From assembly GCA_963668015.2 (NCBI GenBank), contig CAXXCR010000038.1:124001-188000 (forward strand): 64,000 nt of DNA, read 5' to 3'. The stretch is from Ilyobacter_A sp963668015. GTDB lineage: Bacteria; Fusobacteriota; Fusobacteriia; Fusobacteriales; Fusobacteriaceae. Under the pieces are notes generated by a model. The model did no database searches. It saw only the letters and a program-made list of their open reading frames with translations, and was not told the DNA's origin. Numbering within the stretch: position 1 is the stretch's first letter; the number at the start of each line of letters is the position of its first letter. The position numbers were made by a program, and so were the translations under genes. Positions 53,591 to 61,649 of this stretch are shown here, one piece after another.

Positions 53591-54595
53591 ATGGGACTAT
53601 TAGCGTTTATATACAATTTAATTACAAGTTTAAGAAACAGACTCTATGACTTAGGTATACTTAAAATAAGGAGCATAGAAGGGGTGCATATAACCTGCAT
53701 AGGAAATATAACTGTTGGAGGAACCGGTAAAACTCCAGCAGTGCAGTATTTTACTAAAAGATATTTGGAGGCAGGTAAAAGAGTAGCTATAGTTTCAAGG
53801 GGATACAGAGGGAAAAGAAAGGAAGACCCTCTAATAATAAGTGACGGCAAAAAAATATTGGCATCGGTTAAAGAGAGTGGCGACGAGCCCTTCCTGCATG
53901 CCATAAACTGTAAAGTGCCAATAATTGTTGGACGTAACAGGTACAAAGCTTGCAAACTAGCAGTTGAAAAATTTGATGTTGATACAATTATTTTAGATGA
54001 TGGATTTCAGCATAGAAAATTGAAGAGAGATAGAGATATAGTTTTAATAGATGCAACTAATCCATTTGGAGGTGGGGCACTTTTGCCAAAAGGAACTCTC
54101 AGAGAGGATATAAGGGGTCTTGAAAGGGCAAAAGAGTTTATAATAACAAAGTCAGACTTAGTCAGCTCCAGCGAGTTAAAAGATATAAAACAGCAGCTTT
54201 CGGGATATGGTAAGAATATATCCACAGCAACACATAGTGTTGTATCTTTGTCAGATATAAATATGAATCTGAAACCGCTTTTCTGGGTAAAAGGCCAGAG
54301 AGTACTCTTGTTTTCAGGTTTGGCTAATCCTTTGAATTTTGAAAAGACCATGATAAGTTTGGATCCTAAAGCAACAGAAAGAGTTGATTTTATGGATCAC
54401 TATAGCTTTAAAAAAGAAGATTTGGTGAAGATAAAGAAACTTGCCGAAGATATGAAGGCGGATCTCATAATAACAACTGAAAAAGATCTGGTAAAACTTC
54501 CTATGGATGTTGACCTAGAAGATATATATGTATTAAAAATAGAATTTAAGATTTTGGAGGATAATCTTTCAGATTACAGCATGGAGGAAGAATGA
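53591..54595 (+). CDS. lpxK: Tetraacyldisaccharide 4'-kinase
   Basis: The 334-residue membrane-bound P-loop kinase phosphorylates the lipid A precursor to lipid IVA. The Walker A-type loop CIGNITVGGTGKTPAVQYF lies near residue 36, then VAIVSRGYRGKRKEDPLI, VDTIILDDGFQHRKLKRDRD near residue 131 with the DGFQH motif, and LRGLERAKEFIITKSD downstream. It lies well apart from the lpxC-msbA cluster. The next gene overlaps its stop codon by four bases. Confidence 0.95.
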   Translation: MGLLAFIYNLITSLRNRLYDLGILKIRSIEGVHITCIGNITVGGTGKTPAVQYFTKRYLEAGKRVAIVSRGYRGKRKEDPLIISDGKKILASVKESGDEPFLHAINCKVPIIVGRNRYKACKLAVEKFDVDTIILDDGFQHRKLKRDRDIVLIDATNPFGGGALLPKGTLREDIRGLERAKEFIITKSDLVSSSELKDIKQQLSGYGKNISTATHSVVSLSDINMNLKPLFWVKGQRVLLFSGLANPLNFEKTMISLDPKATERVDFMDHYSFKKEDLVKIKKLAEDMKADLIITTEKDLVKLPMDVDLEDIYVLKIEFKILEDNLSDYSMEEE

Positions 54596-55448
54596 ATAAA
54601 ACATTAGAAGCTATAAGGGGAAAAAATTATGATTTTTTCCATAAAATTTACAAACAAAATGGAATTATAGGTTTGACAAACTCATTTAGTGAATACATAA
54701 ATAGGAGGGCCTATTTTACAATAGATAAAGAGGGTGAAATAAAAAGAAAAGGGCTGAATCTTTCATTGCCGCTTATTTCAACTCTGAAAGAAAATCCTGA
54801 AAATTATGAAAGAATAATAAAAATTATTGTAGACAGACTTTGTGAACCAAGTGAAAGAATAAAGTTAAAAAAAATAGACAGATTATCAAATACTTCGGTT
54901 GAAAACCTGGAAAAAAATTACTATAAACTTTTAGCAAATTCCAATGAAATTTTTTCTGCGAAGTATTCTAAAGAGCTGCTTCTCAGAGAAAAGAAGAACT
55001 TTATAAATTTATTGTTCTTTTTTGTGTTGATGGAAGATATATCAAGTCGTAAGTCGTTGATGGCTTATTCACTTGAAAAGTTTTTAGATGAAGAGTTTGG
55101 GAAAAATGATTTAGATGACGTAATACAGGTTGTGATCAACTATATAAGTTTGCAAAGGGGAAATTTTACTTTCTATGAAAGCTCTGGAAAATCAAATATA
55201 TAAGTAAAAAGGAACTCACTGCAAAAATATTTGAAAATTTAGACAAATTGAGAAATTCAAAAGGATTAAACCTTTTAACATATATCTATATTTTAAATAA
55301 ATCTGATTATAATAACGAATATAAGTTTATATCGATGGCAGGAAAATATCTTGATGAAGTTTTGGAGGATCCGGGAAAAGAGTTACTGGAAGAGGAAGAA
55401 ATTATACTTGATATTTTATTGAAAAATATAGATAACGAGGAGAAATAA
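54592..55448 (+). pseudogene. Unknown protein of about 285 residues, frameshifted
   Basis: Two frames read as one protein: the first (54592-55203) starts MNKTLEAIRGKNYDFFHKIY and the second continues YISKKELTAKIFENLDKLRN to a stop at 55448. A single missing base in the A-run of GGAAAATC near 55187-55191 would explain the break. The product is soluble, Lys/Leu/Glu-rich and helical. No family is recognised. It overlaps lpxK by four bases and ends two bases before the EIIA gene, so it is in the same operon. Sequence error and real decay are both possible. Confidence 0.65.
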
Positions 55449-55450
55449 TT

Positions 55451-55903
55451 ATGCTAAATTATTTGAATAACAAACTAATAATTTTGGAAAATGAGGAACT
55501 CAACAAACAAGATATAATAAATAAAATGATAGATCTTGTGTCTGAAAATACTGGATATGTAAATTCAAGAGATGGGTTTTTAAAAAAAATTATGGACAGA
55601 GAAGATATAGGTACAACTGGTATAGGGATGGGGATAGTCATACCGCATACAAGGTGCGAGTACCTGGATGAAATAGTGATTGCAATGGCGGTATTAAATC
55701 ATCCTATAGAATTTAATACTCCAGATGGTGAACGGGCAAAAATAGTGGTGCTTCTAGGATCTCCAAAAGGGAGAAACTCTGAATACCTAAAACTTTTGTC
55801 AAAAATAACTGCAATTTTTAGAAATAGGGATTTTAGAGAAACTATACTGAGAATAGAAAGTCAGGAAGAGCTTGTAGAAATAATGGCAGGGTTAGAAGTA
55901 TGA
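55451..55903 (+). CDS. PTS EIIA type-2 (fructose/mannitol-like) domain protein
   Basis: The 150-residue protein is a stand-alone EIIA-fru/mtl domain, with the phosphorylatable His in GIGMGIVIPHTRCEYLDEIV (His near residue 66) and the strand pattern IVVLLGSPKGRNSEYLKLLS. No EIIB or EIIC partner is near, so it may be regulatory, like PtsN/EIIA-Ntr, rather than a sugar-specific transporter part. It is embedded between the unknown gene and nadD, and overlaps the nadD start by four bases. Confidence 0.9.
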   Translation: MLNYLNNKLIILENEELNKQDIINKMIDLVSENTGYVNSRDGFLKKIMDREDIGTTGIGMGIVIPHTRCEYLDEIVIAMAVLNHPIEFNTPDGERAKIVVLLGSPKGRNSEYLKLLSKITAIFRNRDFRETILRIESQEELVEIMAGLEV

Positions 55904-56467
55904 GAGTAGGAATATATGGAGGGAGTTTCAACCCTATTCATATGGGACATCTTCTAATAGCCGAATATGTACGTGAAGAGATTAAGCTAGACAAGATATT
56001 TTTTGTACCTGTGGGCATCCCCAGTCACAGATTAAACGATTTGGTAATTCCTGATTACCGTATAGAAATGGTGAAAAGAGCTTGTTCCACAAATAAAAAC
56101 TTTGAAGTTTTGGATATTGAGATAAAAGAAGAAAAAACCAGCTATACATATGACACCCTTGTAAAGCTAAAGAATATCTATCCGGAATATGAATTTTATG
56201 AGATAATAGGCGAGGATTCTGCCGATTATCTTCATACCTGGAAAAATTATGAAAAAATGCTTGAGATGACAAAATTTATTGTCTTAAAGAGGGAAAAAAT
56301 TGGTTATCAGAGCCAGCATGAAAATATAATAGTTCTTGACAGCCCGGAGGATAGATATAAGCTCGGGGTGGGTAAGAGACAGAATAAAAGAGGGTAAAAG
56401 TATAAAGTACTCTGTACATGAAAAAGTAGAAAGATTTATACAGGAGAAAAAATTGTACATAAAATAA
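55900..56467 (+). pseudogene. nadD: Nicotinate-nucleotide adenylyltransferase, one frameshift
   Basis: The first frame (to 56397) has the adenylyltransferase core VGIYGGSFNPIHMGHLLIAE with the HxGH motif and HTWKNYEKMLEMTKFIVLKR. It then loses the normal end. One extra base near CCCGGAGG (56343-56350) separates it from the second frame, which supplies the expected ISSGWVRDRIKEGKS motif and tail to 56467. The joined protein is about 188 residues, a normal NadD, which makes deamido-NAD. Because NadD is usually essential and nadABC are present, a sequence error is likely. Starts inside the EIIA gene end. Confidence 0.88.
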
Positions 56468-56473
56468 TATGAG

Positions 56474-56830
56474 GTGGAAAAATTGCTAATAAAAAAGGAA
56501 GATACTTTTAAAATAAGCACGGAAAATCCTAGAGGCGGAAAAGGTATAATTGATGGTTTTAGATATTTGGATAACGAAGAACTGTCAAACAGTCTAAAGG
56601 GGTTTTATGTAAATGAACTGCTTGTAGGTTCTGAAGTTGGTTACCACAAACATATTGGGGACGAAGAGATATATTTTATACTTGAAGGCAAGGGCATAGC
56701 TAGTGATAACGGTAAAGAGAAAGAGGTAGGTCCAGGTGACCTCCTGTACACAAAAGACGGTCAGGGACATTCATTGAAAAATACAGGTGAAGTACCGTTA
56801 AAATTTGCAGCTTTCATAATAGAAAAATAG
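56474..56830 (+). CDS. Cupin-domain protein
   Basis: The 118-residue protein is a single small cupin barrel. The two cupin motifs are visible: GSEVGYHKHIGDEEIYFILEG (His-x-His and Glu, residues about 55-75) and GDLLYTKDGQGHSLKNTGEV (His near residue 99). It can bind a metal, but whether it is an enzyme, isomerase or sensor is not known. Its start is uncertain: an in-frame TTG at 56482 is preceded by GAGGTGG. It sits between nadD and the esterase-bioC pair. Confidence 0.88.
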   Translation: MEKLLIKKEDTFKISTENPRGGKGIIDGFRYLDNEELSNSLKGFYVNELLVGSEVGYHKHIGDEEIYFILEGKGIASDNGKEKEVGPGDLLYTKDGQGHSLKNTGEVPLKFAAFIIEK

Positions 56831-56840
56831 GTGGTAATAA

Positions 56841-57518
56841 TTGGATATATTATTAGTGTTTCCTGGATGGGCTAGCACTAGGACGTTATATGAAAATTTA
56901 GAATTAGACTATGACAAGTTTATATATGCAGACACATTTGATCTATCGCTTATAGAGAAAAAAGTAAGGGATACAGGTTACGAAGCAGGTAGGGACAGGC
57001 TTATTGTTTTAGCCTGGTCTATGGGGACTTTACAGGCACAAAAGTTTATTTCAAAAAACTGGGTTGATAAACTGATACTTGCAAGCCCTACAAATGAGTT
57101 TTGTCTTACAACAAGACCTGTTATAGTAAAAAGAATGATTAAGGGCCTAAAAAATGATAAAGAGCAGTGTTTAAAGGAATTTTTATCTTTAAACTTTGTA
57201 AATGAAGATAACCTTGAATCTTATCTGAAATCATATTTTGAAGAGATATGCACTTTAGATGAAGAATTTTTAATAGATGGACTGCAATTTCTTTTAGATG
57301 AGAGAATAGAAAGTTATAATTCTGTGAACAGAGATTTAGAGCCATTTGTCGTAATGGCAAAAAATGATCAGGTTATATCAAAGGAAAATTCTGATGCAAT
57401 GCTTGAAAAAATATCAGGTGCTTATACAATACAAGAATTGGAATGTGGACACAATATATTTTACGAGGCATACAAAGACGCGACAAGATTACTGAGAGGG
57501 TATTTGGATGATAATTAA
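56841..57518 (+). CDS. Alpha/beta-hydrolase, candidate pimeloyl-ACP methyl ester esterase
   Basis: The 225-residue protein has an alpha/beta-hydrolase pattern: a VFPGWAST oxyanion strand, the nucleophile elbow LAWSMGTLQAQKFI near residue 58 (Ser), an Asp in VVMAKNDQVI near residue 173, and the catalytic His in LECGHNIFYEAY near residue 198. It directly precedes and overlaps bioC by 11 bases, the place where BioH, BioG or a similar esterase removes the methyl group from pimeloyl-ACP methyl ester. Its sequence is closest in style to BioG, but this is not certain. TTG start with GGTGG. Confidence 0.8.
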   Translation: MDILLVFPGWASTRTLYENLELDYDKFIYADTFDLSLIEKKVRDTGYEAGRDRLIVLAWSMGTLQAQKFISKNWVDKLILASPTNEFCLTTRPVIVKRMIKGLKNDKEQCLKEFLSLNFVNEDNLESYLKSYFEEICTLDEEFLIDGLQFLLDERIESYNSVNRDLEPFVVMAKNDQVISKENSDAMLEKISGAYTIQELECGHNIFYEAYKDATRLLRGYLDDN

Positions 57519-58275
57519 AGACAAGGTGAAGAGAAATTTTTCAAAGGGTGCCAAAACGTATGATAAATTTGCAGTGGTTCAGAAACATATGGCCTCTATA
57601 CTAGAGAGTTTTATAGATGGTAGTGATGAAATGCTCAACATTCTTGAAATAGGAAGCGGTACAGGGATATTTACAGAATGTTTGTTGAAAAAATTTCCAA
57701 ATTCCAAAATACATTTATTAGACATATCAGAAGAGATGCTGGACTATTCAAGGAGAAAATTTAAAAAACATAAAAATCTGGAATATTTTTTAGGTGACGC
57801 AGAGGAATATAAATTTAATAAAAAATATGATCTGATAGTTTCCAATGCAAGTTTTCAATGGTTTAATGACCTGGAAAAGAGTCTGGAGAAGCTCAAGTAT
57901 TTTTTAAAACCTAACGGACAGCTGATTTTCTCCATTTTTGCAGAGGGGACCTATTTTGAATTAAGAGATTCTTTTAAAAATGTCGACCCAGAATATGATT
58001 TTTCTCAAAAGTTTAAGAGTGTAGCTGAAATACTTTCTTACAGTTCAAGCTTGGAGCTTTTGGAGGAAGAAAAATATTACGAGTACTATGACGGAATATT
58101 TCCATTTTTAAATGCAATAAAAAATATTGGGGCAAACTCCGCGAAAGACAAGAAAAAGCTTCTTACAAAAAATAAACTTCAGCAGATAGAGGAAATATAC
58201 AAAAGTAAGTATTCAAAAGATGGAAACTTAAGAGTGACGAACCATCTTTTATACTTTAGACTGGAAAATAGTTAA
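57508..58275 (+). CDS. bioC: Malonyl-ACP O-methyltransferase
   Basis: The 255-residue SAM-dependent methyltransferase begins IIKDKVKRNFSKGAKTYDKF, the typical BioC start, then the SAM-binding motif NILEIGSGTGIFTECLLKKF near residue 43, LDISEEMLDYSRRKF, and DLIVSNASFQWFNDLEKSLE. BioC methylates malonyl-ACP to prime pimelate synthesis for biotin. The esterase upstream overlaps it. No bioF, bioA, bioD or bioB is visible in the window. Confidence 0.93.
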   Translation: MIIKDKVKRNFSKGAKTYDKFAVVQKHMASILESFIDGSDEMLNILEIGSGTGIFTECLLKKFPNSKIHLLDISEEMLDYSRRKFKKHKNLEYFLGDAEEYKFNKKYDLIVSNASFQWFNDLEKSLEKLKYFLKPNGQLIFSIFAEGTYFELRDSFKNVDPEYDFSQKFKSVAEILSYSSSLELLEEEKYYEYYDGIFPFLNAIKNIGANSAKDKKKLLTKNKLQQIEEIYKSKYSKDGNLRVTNHLLYFRLENS

Positions 58276-58276
58276 T

Positions 58277-58303
58277 AAAAAACTACCCAATGGGTAGTTT
58301 TTT
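58277..58303. terminator. Bidirectional terminator, bioC / kdsB
   Basis: AAAAAACTACCC and GGGTAGTTTTTT arms with a three-base loop between convergent genes. Confidence 0.88.
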
Positions 58304-59036
58304 ATATTTTAATTGATTTTTCCAAAACAATTTTATTTACCAGGTCCAGGTCTTCCTGTGTGTCCACCCCAATTATTTTAAAAGGAGTTTCCAAAACCTT
58401 AATTTTGTATCCATTTTCTAGAACTCTCAACTGTTCAAGGGATTCTGACTTTTCAAGTGGTGTCTGCTGCATTTTTGAATATTCCACTACAAAATTACTT
58501 TTATACGCATATATCCCGACATGCTTATAATAATTTTTCAAGTCGAGGGTTCTCGGATACGGAATTGGACTTCTTGAAAAATATATTGCATAGTCATTTT
58601 TATCACAGATTACTTTTACGTTATTTGGATTTTCCACTTCTTCATAGATACTTATCTTATGCTTTAAAGTAGCCATTTTAAGTTCGGGCTCTTGTATAAA
58701 AGGAGTCATAAGGCTGTTTATCATATCCGCTTCTATAAGAGGCTCATCACCCTGTATGTTTATTATAACATCATAATCATACTTGCTGGCCACCTCAGCT
58801 ATTCTGTCAGTGCCTGTTTGATGATCTTTCGATGTCATCACAGCTTCCCCTCCAAATGACGTCACAGCTTGAAATACACGTTCATCATCAGTTGCAACAA
58901 TTACTTTGTCTAGATTCGATTTTTGAGCCCTTTTGTACACCCATTCGATCATAGAGTGTCCGCCTATATTTTTGAGAGGTTTCCCCTCCAGCCTTGTGGA
59001 ACCATATCTTGCAGGAATTACGCCTAAGAATTTCAT
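58302..59036 (-). CDS. kdsB: 3-deoxy-manno-octulosonate cytidylyltransferase
   Basis: The 244-residue protein activates Kdo as CMP-Kdo for addition to lipid A. Motifs are the nucleotide loop VIPARYGSTRLEGKPL at residues 5-20, KVIVATDDERVFQAV, GGEAVMTSKDHQTGTDRIAE, IINIQGDEPLIEADMI near residue 91 and YFSRSPIPYPRTL. A GGAGG site supports the ATG at 59036. It fits the lipid A genes elsewhere in the window, although it is transcribed alone. Confidence 0.95.
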   Translation of the reverse strand: MKFLGVIPARYGSTRLEGKPLKNIGGHSMIEWVYKRAQKSNLDKVIVATDDERVFQAVTSFGGEAVMTSKDHQTGTDRIAEVASKYDYDVIINIQGDEPLIEADMINSLMTPFIQEPELKMATLKHKISIYEEVENPNNVKVICDKNDYAIYFSRSPIPYPRTLDLKNYYKHVGIYAYKSNFVVEYSKMQQTPLEKSESLEQLRVLENGYKIKVLETPFKIIGVDTQEDLDLVNKIVLEKSIKI

Positions 59037-59422
59037 AATCAAACCTCCATTTTCAATATCAAGAAGTATTATACCCTATTTAAATATGTATATCAACCGC
59101 AGCTTTTTTTATGAAGAAAGTATTTATGCAAAAGGGATAATGAAAGTATAGATACAAGGAAATATCTATGGGTCTTTTTTTGTCGCAATTAATTATACAA
59201 TTCAAGTTATAAAAAACTCAATTATAAACAACGAAGAAATTTAAAATAATTTTTATTCAAATAATGGAATTCTTATGATAAAATGTAGAAGTTTTTATGA
59301 ATAAAAAAAGGAAAAACATTCAATTTAAATATATATTAATATTGTAAGTTATGTTTCAAAAATTTTATTTATTTTGATGAATTTAAATAAATAAAAACTT
59401 AATTAGAAAAGGGGAGTAATAA
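59037..59422. other. AT-rich intergenic region, kdsB to 59423 gene
   Basis: About 390 bases between divergent genes. It is very AT-rich and contains no coding frame with a ribosome site. I see no hairpin, repeat copy or known RNA. It must hold promoters for both directions. Confidence 0.5.
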
Positions 59423-60067
59423 ATGGAAAAAAGCGTATCTAAAGAACTAGCTTTTTTTAATCTATTGAAAACTTTAATACCTACTGATATAAAAAATCAG
59501 AGTTTAGATTATAAGCTTTCATTGGATGACTTGGAAGAAAAAGTGGAGATGGACAAAATAATAATTTCTGGACTTATAAAAAATCTTGAAAGTGATGGGT
59601 TTGTTGAGATTTTAAATGAGACAAGTACTGAAGTAAATTTACATTTTGAAAGAACCTATGACAAGCTTATAGAGGTTTTTTCAGTGGACAGTATAGAAGA
59701 TATGATTGAAAGGATGCAAAATTTTGTGCAGAAAAAATTTCATCATTTTAACTTGTTACAGCAACCTGAACCTCTAAAAAAATATTTGAAACAAGCGATG
59801 GATACATTGGAAAAAGAGGGACTGGCAGCAGATTTAAATCCAATAATACAAGAGGGAATACGAGAGACTTTAAATGATATCAAACAACTTATAAGGCTGA
59901 AAAAAGATATTTATAGATTGTGTGAAGAAGCAAGTGACGATGATCTAGAGGATCTTGAGCTTATATTATTTTACCAGTTGAACTTTCCATTGGAAGAAAA
60001 TCCTTTTTATGTTGTACTGTTTTTGTCAAGATTATGTTTGGAGATGGAAAGAGAAAAGATCTCTTAA
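59423..60067 (+). CDS. Hypothetical protein, possible winged-helix N terminus
   Basis: The 214-residue protein is soluble and acidic. The first 80 residues could form a winged-helix domain (SLDDLEEKVEMDKIIISGLI then KNLESDGFVEILNETSTEVN); the rest is helical (VQKKFHHFNLLQQPEPLKKY, then a long helix to the end). No family is recognised. It has a GGGGAG site and is monocistronic, ending in a hairpin with T-run. It may be a regulator, but that rests on the weak N-terminal pattern only. Confidence 0.65.
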   Translation: MEKSVSKELAFFNLLKTLIPTDIKNQSLDYKLSLDDLEEKVEMDKIIISGLIKNLESDGFVEILNETSTEVNLHFERTYDKLIEVFSVDSIEDMIERMQNFVQKKFHHFNLLQQPEPLKKYLKQAMDTLEKEGLAADLNPIIQEGIRETLNDIKQLIRLKKDIYRLCEEASDDDLEDLELILFYQLNFPLEENPFYVVLFLSRLCLEMEREKIS

Positions 60068-60098
60068 ACATTCTATGTTTATGTAGATTAAGTTTTTA

Positions 60099-60126
60099 GA
60101 AGCCGGAATAAATTTTCGGCTTTTTA
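60099..60126 (+). terminator. Terminator of the 59423 gene
   Basis: AAGCCG and CGGCTTTTT arms around an 11-base loop. Confidence 0.75.
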
Positions 60127-60318
60127 TATTCTGTTAAGAAAAATTTAATGTAAATGTAGCATCATTGAATTAAAGAAAAATTTAGTCAGGGGTCAATTAA
60201 TTACCAAAAAATAATAAATTTAAACTTCACAAAAGCAAAAAAAGTTAAACCTAACTTGACAAAATTAAAAAAATGTTGTATTTTTAAAGCATTATGTAGA
60301 ATAATGGGAGGTTTGGTT

Positions 60319-60564
60319 ATGGTAAATATTAAAGCAAAAAGGGAAGAAAATGGAATGGTGACTCATCTTAAATCTGAATACGGGAATGTCTACAGTAGAG
60401 ATGCTGTTATAAAAAATATCAAAAAGGGATATAGATTTTATACTCTTTATCAAGGCAGAGAAAACAATGAGATCTATCTTGTAGATGGAAAAGATGGAGT
60501 TCATTTGTCAATAGACAAGAAAAAAAGGAATTATGATAAGATAGATGATATTCCTAATTTTTAG
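60319..60564 (+). CDS. DUF3892-like small protein
   Basis: The 81-residue protein starts VNIKAKREENGMVTHLKSEY, then SRDAVIKNIKKGYRFYTLYQ, and ends with a charged strand and DDIPNF. Layout and size resemble DUF3892 proteins, whose function is unknown. A GGGAGG site eight bases upstream fixes the start at 60319, although an in-frame ATG exists at 60256. It is monocistronic with its own terminator. Family assignment is from memory of the pattern. Confidence 0.65.
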   Translation: MVNIKAKREENGMVTHLKSEYGNVYSRDAVIKNIKKGYRFYTLYQGRENNEIYLVDGKDGVHLSIDKKKRNYDKIDDIPNF

Positions 60565-60626
60565 GCTTTAATAAGCGCAGTGATATAAAACATTTAATCG
60601 GATAGATCGGTTATGAAGAAATTACA

Positions 60627-60651
60627 AGAGGGATGGGGACCCTCTTTTTTG
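60627..60651 (+). terminator. Terminator of the DUF3892 gene
   Basis: AGAGGG, seven-base loop, CCCTCT and T-run. Confidence 0.8.
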
Positions 60652-60775
60652 TTTTGAAAAGTTTTAAATAAAAATGTGTAAAAATAGTTTAACAAAATTT
60701 ACACTGAATTTACCAAACTTACTCGCAGACTATACCTTTCGGACGTATAATTATGCATAATAGGGGTGATGTCTC

Positions 60776-60862
60776 ATGTGGAATGGTTTTGAAGAAAAGA
60801 TGATTTTTTTGATGTGGATATTAGGAGTTATTATTATAAAACTTATGTATTTTAATATTTAG
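60776..60862 (+). CDS. Possible 28-residue membrane peptide
   Basis: A GGGGTGATG ribosome site precedes an ATG opening 28 codons: MWNGFEEKM then the hydrophobic IFLMWILGVIIIKLMYFNI. It would be a single membrane-spanning micropeptide. No family is known to me. The region 60652-60930 otherwise contains no gene. Support is the ribosome site and the clean hydrophobic pattern only. Confidence 0.35.
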   Translation: MWNGFEEKMIFLMWILGVIIIKLMYFNI

Positions 60863-60930
60863 AAAAAATTGATTTAAAAGCTTTAAAAATGCTATAATTG
60901 AAGCATAAATATATGGGAAGGAAGTATGGG

Positions 60931-61566
60931 ATGTTGAAATTATATTTGGTTAGGCATGGACAGACGTATTGGAATGCCAACGGGATGTTGCAGGGGCATT
61001 GTAATTCTAATCTGACTGAAGAGGGTATTAGACAGGCAAAGCTCTTAGCAGAAAAACTAGTGGACGTTGATTTTGAAGTCATATATTCTAGTGATCTGGG
61101 GCGGGCAATTGAAACTGCAGAAATACTTAAGGGTTTAAGAAACCAGGAGATAGTGCTGGAAAAAAGCTTGAGAGAGATGGCATTTGGAAAAGTACAAGGT
61201 GTTTACAAGGATGAATTTGAAAGAAATTATCCTGTGCAGTACAGAAACCTTTGGAACTATCCTCACTTGTACGATCCCAGTGAGTTTGGCGGAGAGACTT
61301 TTGAAGAGGTTGAAGAAAGAGCTGCAGCAATATTAGAAGATATAATAGAGAGGCACAGCAGCGGAAATGTACTTTTGGTAAGTCATGGACTTTGTCTGAA
61401 ACTTATCTTTAAATTTATATGGGATCACAGTTTGGAGCAATTCTGGAAGGAACCGACACCAAAGAATACCAGTCTAAGTATAATCAGCATAGAAGATGGT
61501 AAGATGAATGTAGAGCTTTTTGGAGATATCAGTCATTTAGATTGGGTAGCCGACAGCTATATATAA
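60931..61566 (+). CDS. Histidine phosphatase / phosphoglycerate mutase-like enzyme
   Basis: The 211-residue protein has the RHG signature LKLYLVRHGQTYWNANGMLQ at residues 2-21, the second motif AIETAEILKGLRNQEIV, Glu in REMAFGKVQGVY near residue 83 and the second His in VLLVSHGLCLKLIFKFI near residue 151. Such enzymes are cofactor-dependent phosphatases (GpmB, CobC-like); the substrate cannot be told. A GGAAGG site favours the ATG at 60931 over in-frame ATGs at 60898 and 60913. It ends in a hairpin at 61577. Confidence 0.9.
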   Translation: MLKLYLVRHGQTYWNANGMLQGHCNSNLTEEGIRQAKLLAEKLVDVDFEVIYSSDLGRAIETAEILKGLRNQEIVLEKSLREMAFGKVQGVYKDEFERNYPVQYRNLWNYPHLYDPSEFGGETFEEVEERAAAILEDIIERHSSGNVLLVSHGLCLKLIFKFIWDHSLEQFWKEPTPKNTSLSIISIEDGKMNVELFGDISHLDWVADSYI

Positions 61567-61576
61567 TAATGAGATT

Positions 61577-61606
61577 AAGCACAGCAGGGTCTGTGCTTAT
61601 TTTTAT
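61577..61606 (+). terminator. Terminator of the phosphatase gene
   Basis: AAGCACAG, loop CAGGGT, CTGTGCTT and ATTTTTATTT. Confidence 0.85.
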
Positions 61607-61649
61607 TTAAAGTTTAATTTGTAGAGCTATATCTGTGTACTAGAAAATC

